In this document: positions 50,101 to 56,138 of the stretch, one piece after another | Numbering within the stretch: the first letter of the stretch is position 1 | Layout: each line of letters opens with the position of its first letter | Origin: Aeromonas sp. RU39B | GTDB lineage: Bacteria; Pseudomonadota; Gammaproteobacteria; Enterobacterales; Aeromonadaceae | Direction of reading: 5' to 3' | Length of the DNA stretch: 64,000 nucleotides | Assembly (NCBI RefSeq): GCF_900156095.1 | Contig: NZ_FTMJ01000001.1 | Span: 372,001 to 436,000 of the forward strand | Notes under the pieces: generated by a model | Database searches by the model: none | The model's input: only the letters and a program-made list of their open reading frames with translations | What the model was told of the DNA's origin: nothing | Translations under genes and position numbers: made by a program

Positions 50101-50609
50101 ATGATGTGCTGATCGGTGGTGCGGGTAATGATGAGCTTTATGGCGGTACTGGCAATGATCAACTCCAAGGTGGAAGCGGCAACGATCTGCTACAAGGTGG
50201 CGCAGGTAACGACATCCTCAAGGGCGGCACCGGCGCGGACACGTTGCAAGGCGGTGCCGGGGATGATCAGCTTAAGGGCGGCGAGGGCAGTGACACCTTT
50301 GTCTGGAAAAGCAGTGATGGCGGTGGCAAGGATGTGGTTAGCGACTTCACGGTTGGTCAGGGAGGCGACATACTCGATATCAGTGATCTGGTAAGCGGCT
50401 CGTCAACCGGTGGCAGTTTGGATAAACTTCTAACCTTTAGTTTTGATTCCGCCGCCAATCAGACCACGATGACGGTGACCTCCGACAATCAGACCACCAC
50501 GCAGAGCATCGTGCTAAGTGGTGTGGATCTCACAGAGGGCGGCACGCTCGAGACAGCGCAGATTGTTAACAGCCTGCTCGAGCTCGGCAATCTTAAAGTT
50601 GATCCTTAA
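44106..50609 (+). CDS. lapA: Large RTX adhesin of LapA type with two von Willebrand A domains
   Basis: This 2167-residue surface adhesin starts at GTG 44106 (GGGGAG, 8-base spacer). Residues 1-100 form a retention module. The LapG site PAAG is at 102-105 (cleavage expected between Ala103 and Ala104), followed by a Gly/Ala linker. Then come cadherin/VCBS-like Ig modules, a first vWFA domain (about 562-750, MIDAS DFSGS at 570), more Ig modules, two DUF5801-like repeats (about 995-1325), a second vWFA (about 1340-1540, MIDAS DVSGS at 1345), and an unassigned beta-rich region with aromatic residues (about 1660-1820). Thirteen RTX nonapeptides (about 1950-2066) and a C-terminal type I secretion signal end the protein. 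It is small for a LapA. Calcium binding by RTX is expected. Confidence 0.93.
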   Translation: MRTQIFEQAVVVNHINGQAWIMNGQVRGAPIKDGDLLAPGTVVTLDDSARLETERAPAPLPKEGADNAPAEEALAALAGQDAAAIARAILEGRDPTQGFAAPAAGAAGGGVVGGSGNAGFVTVDRTGDATLAESGYDSTYQASPVATIGAAGEAILINQLADGDEAVTVVEDGEVSGNLLANADNPDGPDDASIVSYSWGVNLNVPAGVSAVLTGIGTLLVNADGSYTFTPAADYDGAVPVVTYLVTDGEDTVTSTLQITIIPGDDPVVLSGLDVAGGELTVSEANLPAGSSPDEASLTQSGTFTFSAKDGVATLSIAGVDLIVDGVAVTLPVTLTTDLGNTLQVTAVTYDPLTGSGSVTYSYTLLENEDHVQATADDSLLESLVVTLVDEDGDTTSASLDVTVLDDTPSVSSNDVVQLDDDALANGNAGGVGDDSETSTLSGTLNFSTGADGGTVAWQTGSDGTFTYTLADDGSTLEVRQGDTLVMTVALDSSTGAYTITQLAAITHETGDDENNVTLNLGYVVTDGDGDTATGTLTINVDDDTPVASDDSATVVSPEGQNVNVAFVLDFSGSINNSELKGMLYAVKQAAAALYNSTTGEVRIEIVIFSDAAIAYTVSSYDELTTLLTSLQDHRPLSGYTSFSDAVESLMATYSAEEGWNNQVFFVSDGNANLDTGSNGQALDDSIAQSWSEFVSDGDINITTIAVGKRSELDTTHLQQIDVDGSTSVVYVENFAALIPTLTSLVSGTLVSGNVLANDEFGADGLGQIVSITVDGVTYTWDGSDAITYAGGTYSGSEITISTQQGGTFTFNFATGDWTYQTATSVEGDFTESISYSLVDGDGDPTAATLTIFVEDSSPVVITADEQALQSADATIVEGNLSALIVGEDLSSAIFTFSHDTSALASLTSNGITLTYSVSDDGKTLTATANNEVVFTITLGVGGAFTFTLYSSLDHGSSSSQLVFNFASLLEATTASGSELTLAGAAQVIIVDDTPSLTVSAVSTTDLTLQTSDSNATQSGGTQDSVNVSSAFVAAVNANYGADSAGSLVVSGYSLTLLASDSGLTSGGESIVLTLVDGVVIGTTALSGVTVFTISIDDSGELVLTQSAAIDHDAGEDVASLATSLVELTATATVTDGDGDVSSSSITLDLGSLISFTDAGPSLSTSEVDDTALVLQTTDGSAQTSSVSFAAAFAAAVSVDYGADGAGSTVISHYALALSGDKVDSGLTSQGETIWLTLVDGEVVGTTEHGTIVFTLSVDDSGNVTLSQSAALDQSGELATLADELVTLTATVTATDSDGDEVTSTLSVDLGANVQFADAEPTLNADQAIVSEGHKSSVNLLLMVDVSGSMLDRISYNGQSMTRLSATRLALTTLLQEYQDNSQDVRVRLVQFSGDGNPSTDDATALGNGWLTVAQALTYISTLGQDTKSSDQTNYDAALAKAEEAFATGGALTGGQNVAYFFSDGVPNLGGGISSTEQQSWQQFLNQNDILSYAVGIGSNATLSKLEPIAWDGQLGKDIGAVSVVNESQLEPVLKDTVVVSTVSGNVLTNDQAGADGWANPALVSVTYNERIYTFDATHTSYQIAVEGGTLTISHTGSYSFTTDGTDINAPLDIALIYTAADSDGDEKSATLHITVTDQSDVVAYDNADVAVVRQVEQTITHTTVLADFEHAHSAGSWEFDTSWWDSNVVSIDSHPTADQWGVQGDVEQHQHALVMTDSWFAGETELLTPEFVVSGSGQLSFDVDVGWLDTKSALQWEILDSKSQAVQSGQVNQDGTITSALLTSGRYRVQFTLTDRTFDLAAARVSIDNLQLLTMSTVLVTETVAASGNVLTDGNQNVHSSDSWGAVDDPGSEGATLQIWSGSHYTTVTDGTQVIGNYGTLIVDEDGSYQYTPNTDLTSVGQQEVFTYRLVQADGDSDDATLTIDIGGGQGSASQSSTNLSTQGETLVGTPHDDVLTGHEGDDLLQGLAGDDHLDGGAGNDRLEGGAGNDILIGGDGDDVLIGGAGNDELYGGTGNDQLQGGSGNDLLQGGAGNDILKGGTGADTLQGGAGDDQLKGGEGSDTFVWKSSDGGGKDVVSDFTVGQGGDILDISDLVSGSSTGGSLDKLLTFSFDSAANQTTMTVTSDNQTTTQSIVLSGVDLTEGGTLETAQIVNSLLELGNLKVDP
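49953..50304 (+). repeat. RTX nonapeptide-encoding repeats in the adhesin gene
   Basis: Thirteen consecutive nine-codon units of the form GGxGxDxLx, for example GGAGNDRLE, GGAGNDILI and GGTGNDQLQ. They form calcium-bound beta-rolls after export. The DNA repeats are diverged, so they reflect protein structure rather than recent slippage. Confidence 0.93.
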
Positions 50610-50618
50610 TGACACATC

Positions 50619-50641
50619 ACCCTGCCTCGTGCGGGCAGGGT
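50619..50641 (+). other. Hairpin between the adhesin gene and the acidic ORF
   Basis: ACCCTGCC, 7-base loop, GGCAGGGT. No T-run follows, so it may stabilise the adhesin mRNA or attenuate read-through into the next gene. Confidence 0.55.
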
Positions 50642-50663
50642 AGAGAGGCGAACAGGTAAGGCC

Positions 50664-51203
50664 ATGACCACATTGGGTTGGATTGATATTGATGGGGTGC
50701 GCTATGCGTGGGACGGTGATGACCGAATCGACTGCTATGGTCAGTTTGGTTATCACACCGCGCTTGGCGGCCATCAGTTGACGCAACTCGAGATTGAAAA
50801 TCCCGAAGGTGATGTGGCCGGCGTGCTGGAGGTCGATTTTGCCTCCGGTGCGGTGCACTTCACCCCGACCCCTGGTGTCGATAGTCATGGCATCACCCTG
50901 TTGCTGGGTAGCGAGTTTGGCCAAAGTGAAGTGGAGCTGGCCAGCTTGTCTAGCGAAGGGTGGGACGATTTACTTGGGGTGGATGAGGGCTTGCCCGACT
51001 GGACGCCGACGCGGGTTGAGACTGCCCACGCTGGCGCCGGACAGGTTCTGACGTGGGAATCGTTCGGCCTGCAAGAGAGCGCTGGACTATTAAACGAGGG
51101 GCATGACGGGCAAGGACAGAGCACGCTGGCGCTCAGCGATCTGCTGGTCATGGAGCATGCGCCCATTCAACTCGACCTGCCGCCTATTGTACCCGACGTG
51201 TAA
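50664..51203 (+). CDS. Acidic lysine-free protein resembling an adhesin module
   Basis: No characterised family was recognised. The 179-residue protein is strongly acidic, has no lysine, one cysteine (residue 24) and no signal peptide. Its start, IDIDGVRYAWDGDDRI, resembles ITVDGVTYTWDGSDAI inside the upstream adhesin (coded near 46420-46470), and both continue to a DFASGAVHF/NFATGDWTY-like strand. Its end contains LALSDLLVMEHAP, similar to the LSDLL-type pattern seen near the ends of type I secreted proteins. It could be a second exported substrate, an adhesin chaperone or cap, or a decayed C-terminal piece. ATG 50664 lies 54 bases after lapA, with GAGGCGAACAGG upstream; co-transcription is likely. 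Confidence 0.7.
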   Translation: MTTLGWIDIDGVRYAWDGDDRIDCYGQFGYHTALGGHQLTQLEIENPEGDVAGVLEVDFASGAVHFTPTPGVDSHGITLLLGSEFGQSEVELASLSSEGWDDLLGVDEGLPDWTPTRVETAHAGAGQVLTWESFGLQESAGLLNEGHDGQGQSTLALSDLLVMEHAPIQLDLPPIVPDV

Positions 51204-51219
51204 AGAGGGTGTTTCAGGG

Positions 51220-51225
51220 TATAAT
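51220..51225 (+). promoter_or_regulatory. -10 element upstream of the SIMPL-domain gene
   Basis: A perfect TATAAT, 31 bases upstream of the ATG at 51256. The -35 region is weak. It lies just after the acidic ORF stop, so the SIMPL gene probably has its own promoter. Confidence 0.5.
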
Positions 51226-51255
51226 CCTTGTGGTTTCTTTCACGAGGTTAATGTC

Positions 51256-51960
51256 ATGCACAAGTCCCTGCTTCCTCTCATGTTTCTCACGGTGTCCCTC
51301 CCTACTTTGGCCATCGAGGTGCCTCAGGCACCCCACGTCATTGTCAGCGGCATGGCCGAGCAGAAAGTAGAGCCTGACATGGCGACCCTGACTGTGTCGG
51401 TGAGCGAGTTGCAAAAAGATGGCCTCAAAGCCAAGCAGCAGGTGGATGCCAAGGTGGCCGGATTTTTCGGCAAGCTGGAATCCCTCGGTATTGCTCGCAG
51501 CGATGTAGAGGCGGGGAATTTGGTGGTGTCGCCAGAATATGAGTATGCGCCGGAGAAAAAACCGCAACTGCTGGGCTATCGCGCCCAGCGCCAGCTCTCT
51601 ATCAAGCTGGGCCAGCTCGACAAGCTGAGCTCGCTGATGGATGCGGCCCTGGCGGCCGGCCTCGAGTCGGTAACTCAGGTGGAATACGGTCTTAAAGATG
51701 CCAAGAGTGTGCGGGAGAAAGTGCGTCTGGCCGCAGCAGCGGATGCCCGTGACAAGGCGGCACTGCTGGCGCAGGGCTTTGGCGTGAAGCTGGGTAAGGT
51801 TTACTCGATTGAGTATCGCACTGATGCGCCCACGCCGGTTTACAGCCGCTCCCTGAAGGCGATGGCGGCTCCGCCGGCTGCCGAGAGTGCCGACACCAGC
51901 TATCAGCAGCAAGGCATAACCATCAGCGACAGCGTGGATGCGGTGTTTGTGCTGGAATAA
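51256..51960 (+). CDS. SIMPL-domain periplasmic protein (YggE-like)
   Basis: The 234-residue product has a signal peptide (MHKSLLPLMFLTVSLPTLA) and one SIMPL (DUF541) domain. Family features are VIVSGMAEQKVEPDMATLTVSV, the repeated-helix segment KAKQQVDAKVAGFF, LVVSPEYEY and LGYRAQRQLSIKL. E. coli YggE is linked to reduced oxidative stress; the biochemical function is not settled. ATG 51256 has GAGG with an 8-base spacer, and its own TATAAT precedes it. A shared terminator separates it from eda. Confidence 0.88.
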   Translation: MHKSLLPLMFLTVSLPTLAIEVPQAPHVIVSGMAEQKVEPDMATLTVSVSELQKDGLKAKQQVDAKVAGFFGKLESLGIARSDVEAGNLVVSPEYEYAPEKKPQLLGYRAQRQLSIKLGQLDKLSSLMDAALAAGLESVTQVEYGLKDAKSVREKVRLAAAADARDKAALLAQGFGVKLGKVYSIEYRTDAPTPVYSRSLKAMAAPPAAESADTSYQQQGITISDSVDAVFVLE

Positions 51961-51977
51961 GTGCTTGCTTTGAATGA

Positions 51978-52005
51978 AAAAAGCCGCGAATGTTCGCGGC
52001 TTTTT
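51978..52005. terminator. Bidirectional terminator between the SIMPL gene and eda
   Basis: AAAAAGCCGCGAA, centre TG, TTCGCGGCTTTTT: a perfect 13-base stem with A and T tails. It serves both converging genes. Confidence 0.9.
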
Positions 52006-52024
52006 CGTCTTCACCAGATAGCGC

Positions 52025-52648
52025 TTAAGCCTTGAGGCTGGCCGCCTCGCGGGCCAGGGCGCGTACGCCATCCCAATCACCGGCAGCCACTTTGTCGGCT
52101 GGCAGCATCCAGGAGCCACCGACACAGAGGATGTTCGGCAGGGCCAGCCATTGCAGGGCGTTGCTGACGTTGATGCCGCCGGTGGGGCAGAACTTCACGT
52201 CGGCAAACGGGCCGCTGAAGGCCTTGGCCAGACCCGGGCCACCAATCTCCATGGCCGGGAACAGCTTGAGGCGATCAAAGCCCCATTCGGTGGCCTGCAT
52301 GATCTCCGATGCACTGGCTACGCCTGGCAGCAGCGGCAGGCTGCTGCCGCGAGCGGCTTGCGCCAGCTCAGGCGTGAGGCCCGGGCTCACGGCAAAGCGG
52401 GCGCCCGCTTTTTGCGCCGCATCCAGCTGCGCGGCGGTGCGCACCGTACCGGCACCGACCACGGCATCCGGCACTTCACGGGCGATCAGCGCCATGGCAT
52501 CCAGTGCCACCGGGGTACGCAGGGTGATTTCGAGTGCCTTGAGTCCGCCTTCGACCAGAGCGCGGGCCATCGGGACGGCATCTTCCAGTCGATCGATACG
52601 GATCACCGGAATCACCGGCGCCAGGCGCATTACGTCTTCACATTTCAT
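52025..52648 (-). CDS. eda: KDPG/KHG aldolase
   Basis: The 207-residue class I aldolase splits 2-keto-3-deoxy-6-phosphogluconate into pyruvate and glyceraldehyde-3-phosphate. The catalytic Glu40 (ALEITLRT) and Schiff-base Lys128 (DRLKLFPA) are present, with VVGAGTVRTAAQL, FAVSPGLTPEL and KFCPTGGI as family segments. It ends the galacturonate pathway and also serves the Entner-Doudoroff route. It lies 52 bases after kdgK, and a terminator follows, so it is the last gene of the cluster. Confidence 0.97.
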   Translation of the reverse strand: MKCEDVMRLAPVIPVIRIDRLEDAVPMARALVEGGLKALEITLRTPVALDAMALIAREVPDAVVGAGTVRTAAQLDAAQKAGARFAVSPGLTPELAQAARGSSLPLLPGVASASEIMQATEWGFDRLKLFPAMEIGGPGLAKAFSGPFADVKFCPTGGINVSNALQWLALPNILCVGGSWMLPADKVAAGDWDGVRALAREAASLKA

Positions 52649-52700
52649 AGCGGTTCCTTAACGAGCAGTGCTTAAACAAAATGTTGTTAAATAGCGTTGA

Positions 52701-53672
52701 TTAGACAGACAGCGGGGCGCTGGTGGGGGCAAACAGCGCGCTGTGGCTCGGCATCGCCTGCGGGGTAATGATGGCGCCAGGATGCTGGATCACGGTGCCG
52801 GCCATCAGATGACCGGCGCGCGCCGATGCCTGTTCATCCAGACCGCGTAGCCGGGCGGCCAGATAGCCTGCGCCAAACGAATCTCCAGCGGCCGTGGTGT
52901 CGACCACTCGGGGCACCGGGGTGCTGGCCACTTCAATCGATTGGCCCTGTTGGGTGCGGATGAGGCACGGCTCGGCGCCACGCTTGATGATGACTTCGGG
53001 GCAGGGCAGGGCGCAGACGCTCGCCAGGGCGGCCTTGGCATCTTGCTCACGCACGGCCATCTCGTCGTCGAGGGTGATCAGGGCGTGCGTAGCCAATTGA
53101 TAGCAGGCGTCGTAGCAGGCTAACGCCTCTTCCCGCGATGACCACAGGCGTGGGCGGTAGTTGTTGTCAAACACCACCCAGGCACCGCGCTCACGCAGGG
53201 TCTTCATGGCGGCCAGCAAACGGGCGCGACCGGCGTCGGGTAAAATGGCGAGGCTGATGCCGCTTAAATAGAGCACATCCACGTCATCAAGGTTGGCCTC
53301 GAGCGGGCTGGCTGCCCCATCAAAATAGGCCTTGGCCGCGCTGTGGGAGCGCCAGTAGGCGAAGCTGCGCTCGCCCTTTTCATCAACTTGAATGGTATAC
53401 AGACCCGGTACGCGATCACTTAGATGAGAGATCCAGCCCAGCTCAATGCCCTCGGCGGCCCATTCAGCTTGCATCTGTTGGCTGTAGTGATCGCTCTGGC
53501 CAAGGGCCGTGGCATAACCCACCTGGTAGTGGGCGCCCGCCAGACGGCTCAGATAGACGGCGGTATTGAGGGTGTCTCCACCAAACGACTGGTGCAGGGT
53601 GCGCGGGGCAATTTCGCGCAGTTCAATCATGCATTCGCCGAGGGCGACGACGCGTTTGACATGAGCTGTCAT
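52701..53672 (-). CDS. kdgK: 2-dehydro-3-deoxygluconokinase
   Basis: The 323-residue PfkB/ribokinase-family kinase phosphorylates 2-keto-3-deoxygluconate. VVALGECMIELRE opens the protein, the sugar-binding FGGDTLNTAVYLSRL follows, and the C-terminal PfkB signature DTTAAGDSFGAGYLA carries the catalytic Asp264. ATG 53672 has GGAG with a 5-base spacer; the frame runs 8 codons further without support. Its product goes to the aldolase encoded next. Confidence 0.95.
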   Translation of the reverse strand: MTAHVKRVVALGECMIELREIAPRTLHQSFGGDTLNTAVYLSRLAGAHYQVGYATALGQSDHYSQQMQAEWAAEGIELGWISHLSDRVPGLYTIQVDEKGERSFAYWRSHSAAKAYFDGAASPLEANLDDVDVLYLSGISLAILPDAGRARLLAAMKTLRERGAWVVFDNNYRPRLWSSREEALACYDACYQLATHALITLDDEMAVREQDAKAALASVCALPCPEVIIKRGAEPCLIRTQQGQSIEVASTPVPRVVDTTAAGDSFGAGYLAARLRGLDEQASARAGHLMAGTVIQHPGAIITPQAMPSHSALFAPTSAPLSV

Positions 53673-53731
53673 GGCTACTCCAGATAAACGCCACATCCCG
53701 CATCATGTCAGACGACACTGTGCAGGGCGCG

Positions 53732-54478
53732 TTACCAGTTGGCTGGCGGGGTGTCCCGTTCAGCACGGTTGTTGACGAAATAGTCCGGACGCAGGCTGCG
53801 GGCGCTTTCAACGACCGGCAACACGTCATCCAGATGGTTTTGCATGGCTTGCAAGGCGGCCACGGCGTCGCCGGTTTGCAGAGCCGTCACGATGGCTTCA
53901 TGCTCGCCTACCACCAGATCCATCCGGCCCGGCATGGGCAGGGTCAGACGGCGGTAGCGGTCAAGCTGGGTCTTGGCCTGCTGGATCATGCGCCAGACGC
54001 CGGGGACGCCGGCGATGTCGGCCAAGGTTTCATGAAAGGCTTCGTCGGTTTGGTGAAACCCGCGCATGTCCCCTTCGCTCACGCAGTGGTGCTGCTCGCT
54101 CAGGATGGTGCGCAGACGATTGAGCCCTTCATCGTCAATGCGTGCCACGGCGCGTTCAATCACGGCGCGCTCTAAGGCGGTTCTGGCCAGCATGGCCTCT
54201 TCAAGTTCATTGAGCGGAATGCGGGCTACAAAGGTGCCGACCCGCTGTACCACTTCCACCAGCCCCTCTTCGGCCAGACGCAGTACGGCTTCGTGTACCG
54301 GGGTGCGACTGGTGCCGTGTTCGGCGGCAATGTCACGCTCGACAATGCGGGTGCCGGGCAACATTTTCATATCGATGATGCGCTGGCGCAGTTCGATATA
54401 GACACGCCGAGCGGCACTCATGCCGGGTTGGGCACAAAGAAGGGTGGAATCCTGCATGTTGGTCTGTTGTTCGGACAT
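53732..54478 (-). CDS. GntR-family regulator, FCD subfamily
   Basis: This 248-residue regulator has an N-terminal winged helix (about 25-85; MSAARRVYIELRQRIIDMKML, then GTSRTPVHEAVLRLAEEGLVE, here split) and an all-helical FCD ligand domain (about 95-225). Candidate metal ligands are in FHQTDEAFHETLADIAG and VGEHEAIV. Its place inside the galacturonate cluster makes it the likely local repressor, in the manner of ExuR or UxuR. The twin palindromes in front of uxaC are its probable target. The start at 54478 is uncertain because no strong ribosome binding site is seen; the next in-frame ATG is 54457. Confidence 0.88.
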   Translation of the reverse strand: MSEQQTNMQDSTLLCAQPGMSAARRVYIELRQRIIDMKMLPGTRIVERDIAAEHGTSRTPVHEAVLRLAEEGLVEVVQRVGTFVARIPLNELEEAMLARTALERAVIERAVARIDDEGLNRLRTILSEQHHCVSEGDMRGFHQTDEAFHETLADIAGVPGVWRMIQQAKTQLDRYRRLTLPMPGRMDLVVGEHEAIVTALQTGDAVAALQAMQNHLDDVLPVVESARSLRPDYFVNNRAERDTPPANW

Positions 54479-54594
54479 AGGAGCTGGGCGCGATCGCCGC
54501 CTTGTTGTGAGAACTGAGCCAACCATTCTATTCAACCCTCTGGCCATGCGCCAATCAACCGGACTTCAGAGTGTGGCGCTGCGTCATGTTTTAA

Positions 54595-54621
54595 CGCGCC
54601 GTCAGGGGTTCTGACGGCGCG
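54595..54621 (-). terminator. Hairpin after exuT
   Basis: A perfect 11-base stem (CGCGCCGTCAG and complement) with a 5-base loop. On the minus strand only TTAAAAC follows, so termination is probably partial, allowing read-through into the regulator gene. Confidence 0.6.
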
Positions 54622-54629
54622 CTACAGGC

Positions 54630-55928
54630 TTAGCTATGGGCCGGAGCCAGGTCACGCGGCAGCGTGGCCGATTGGTTTTCTACATGGGGACGGGCCAGTA
54701 CGCAGACCACCACAGCGGCAATCAGGTCGAATACTGCCAGCACCACGAACAGCGGGCTGTAACCGATCTGGGTCACCAGGATACCGAACACGGCGGTAAA
54801 GGCTGCGGCACCGAGATAACCCATCATGCCGCCCATACCGGTTGCGGTCGCCACTTCGCCCTTGCCGAACACGTCGGAGGTGACGGAGTAGAGTGCGCCG
54901 GACAGGGTCTGGTGAGCAAAGCCACCAACACACAGCAGGGCAATGGCAGTGTAGGGGCTTTCAACGAAGCCAACACAGGCCGGGCCAACCATGAACAGGG
55001 CACCGAACACCACCACCATCTTACGGGAGTTGAACAGCGACACCTTGAAGTGCTTGTGGAACAGCGGGCTCAGATAACCACCGAGTACGCAACCGACGTC
55101 AGCAGCCAGGAACGGCAGCCAGGCAAACAGGGCGATCTCTTTGAGGTTCATGTGACGCTCAGTCATCATGTAGAGCGGGATCCAGGCGTTAAAGGTCTGC
55201 CAAGCCGGCTCGGACAGGATGCGCGGGATACCAATTGCCCAGAAGTTGCGGCTGGTGATGATCTCGGTCCAGCGCTTCTTCTTGACGTTCGGGTCGGCAA
55301 ACTGGGCTTCCTGACCCTTGACGATGTACTCATGCTCTTCTTTGGAGAGCAGCTTTTGGTCACGTGGGTGCTTGTAGAGGAACATCCAGAACAGGCACCA
55401 CACTACACCGATACCACCCACTATGGTGAAACCGGCTTGCCAGCCACCGTGCATGATGGCCCATACCACCAGCGGAGGCGCCAGCAGGGCACCGACCGAG
55501 GAGCCGATGTTGAACCAGCCGATAGCCACAGAGCGCTCTTTGGCCGGGAACCATTCGGTGGTCGCTTTCACGCCAGCCGGGATACCGGCCGCTTCGGTGA
55601 TACCGAGGATACCGCGAAACACCGCCAGGCTCTGCCAGTTGGTAGCAAAGGCCGCGGCCGCACAGGCCAGTGACCAGGCCAGGGCGAAGATAGTAAAGCC
55701 CAGTTTGGTGCCGATGGTATCAATGATGAAACCAGCGATGGGTTGCATGATGGCGTAGCAAACCTGCCAGGCCACCACGACGTGTGAGTATTGCTCGGTC
55801 GAGATGTTGAGCTCTTGCATCATGGTCGGTGCAGCCACCGACAACGTGTTACGAGCCAAGTAGTTGACGATGAGGCCAAGTGTGAGCAAGCCCACCATGT
55901 ACCACCGTACTCCCTTGATCTTGATCAT
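54630..55928 (-). CDS. exuT: Hexuronate MFS transporter (ExuT-like)
   Basis: The 432-residue major facilitator with twelve membrane segments belongs to the anion:cation symporter group. NYLARNTLSVAAPTM in the first helix, GITEAAGIPAGVKATTEWFP, SEPAWQTFNAWIPLYM and FGKGEVATATGMGGMMGYLG are typical of hexuronate/galactonate carriers. Its position between uxaB and the regulator supports uptake of galacturonate or glucuronate by proton symport. ATG 55928 has GGA with a 7-base spacer, and an inverted repeat (AATATC/GATATT) overlaps that ribosome binding site. Confidence 0.9.
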   Translation of the reverse strand: MIKIKGVRWYMVGLLTLGLIVNYLARNTLSVAAPTMMQELNISTEQYSHVVVAWQVCYAIMQPIAGFIIDTIGTKLGFTIFALAWSLACAAAAFATNWQSLAVFRGILGITEAAGIPAGVKATTEWFPAKERSVAIGWFNIGSSVGALLAPPLVVWAIMHGGWQAGFTIVGGIGVVWCLFWMFLYKHPRDQKLLSKEEHEYIVKGQEAQFADPNVKKKRWTEIITSRNFWAIGIPRILSEPAWQTFNAWIPLYMMTERHMNLKEIALFAWLPFLAADVGCVLGGYLSPLFHKHFKVSLFNSRKMVVVFGALFMVGPACVGFVESPYTAIALLCVGGFAHQTLSGALYSVTSDVFGKGEVATATGMGGMMGYLGAAAFTAVFGILVTQIGYSPLFVVLAVFDLIAAVVVCVLARPHVENQSATLPRDLAPAHS

Positions 55929-56138
55929 TGTAATATCCTTAGATATTCTCAGTACGCTTTGAGTTATTAAGATCGTCCTGAGCAGTAGCCAGTCTTATCC
56001 TTTTGCCGAAGAAAGACCAACTCCTGATTCAGACGCCCGATTTGGCGAGTGAAGTGGCAACTTCCCTCGCTAATTCTTTATTGGGGGAGAGGTCCATTGG
56101 CCTCTCCTCTCCATTTTTATGTCCCGCAGCAAGCAAAC

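Noticed and set aside
49953..50304. Regular repeats that might suggest a CRISPR array or tandem-repeat locus
   Set aside because: The periodicity is 27 bases with no spacers and encodes GGxGxDxLx RTX repeats in frame with the adhesin.
56086..56107. Hairpin between exuT and uxaB as a uxaB terminator
   Set aside because: The stem is clear, but the T-run is on the plus-strand side, which has no gene; on the minus strand no T-run follows.
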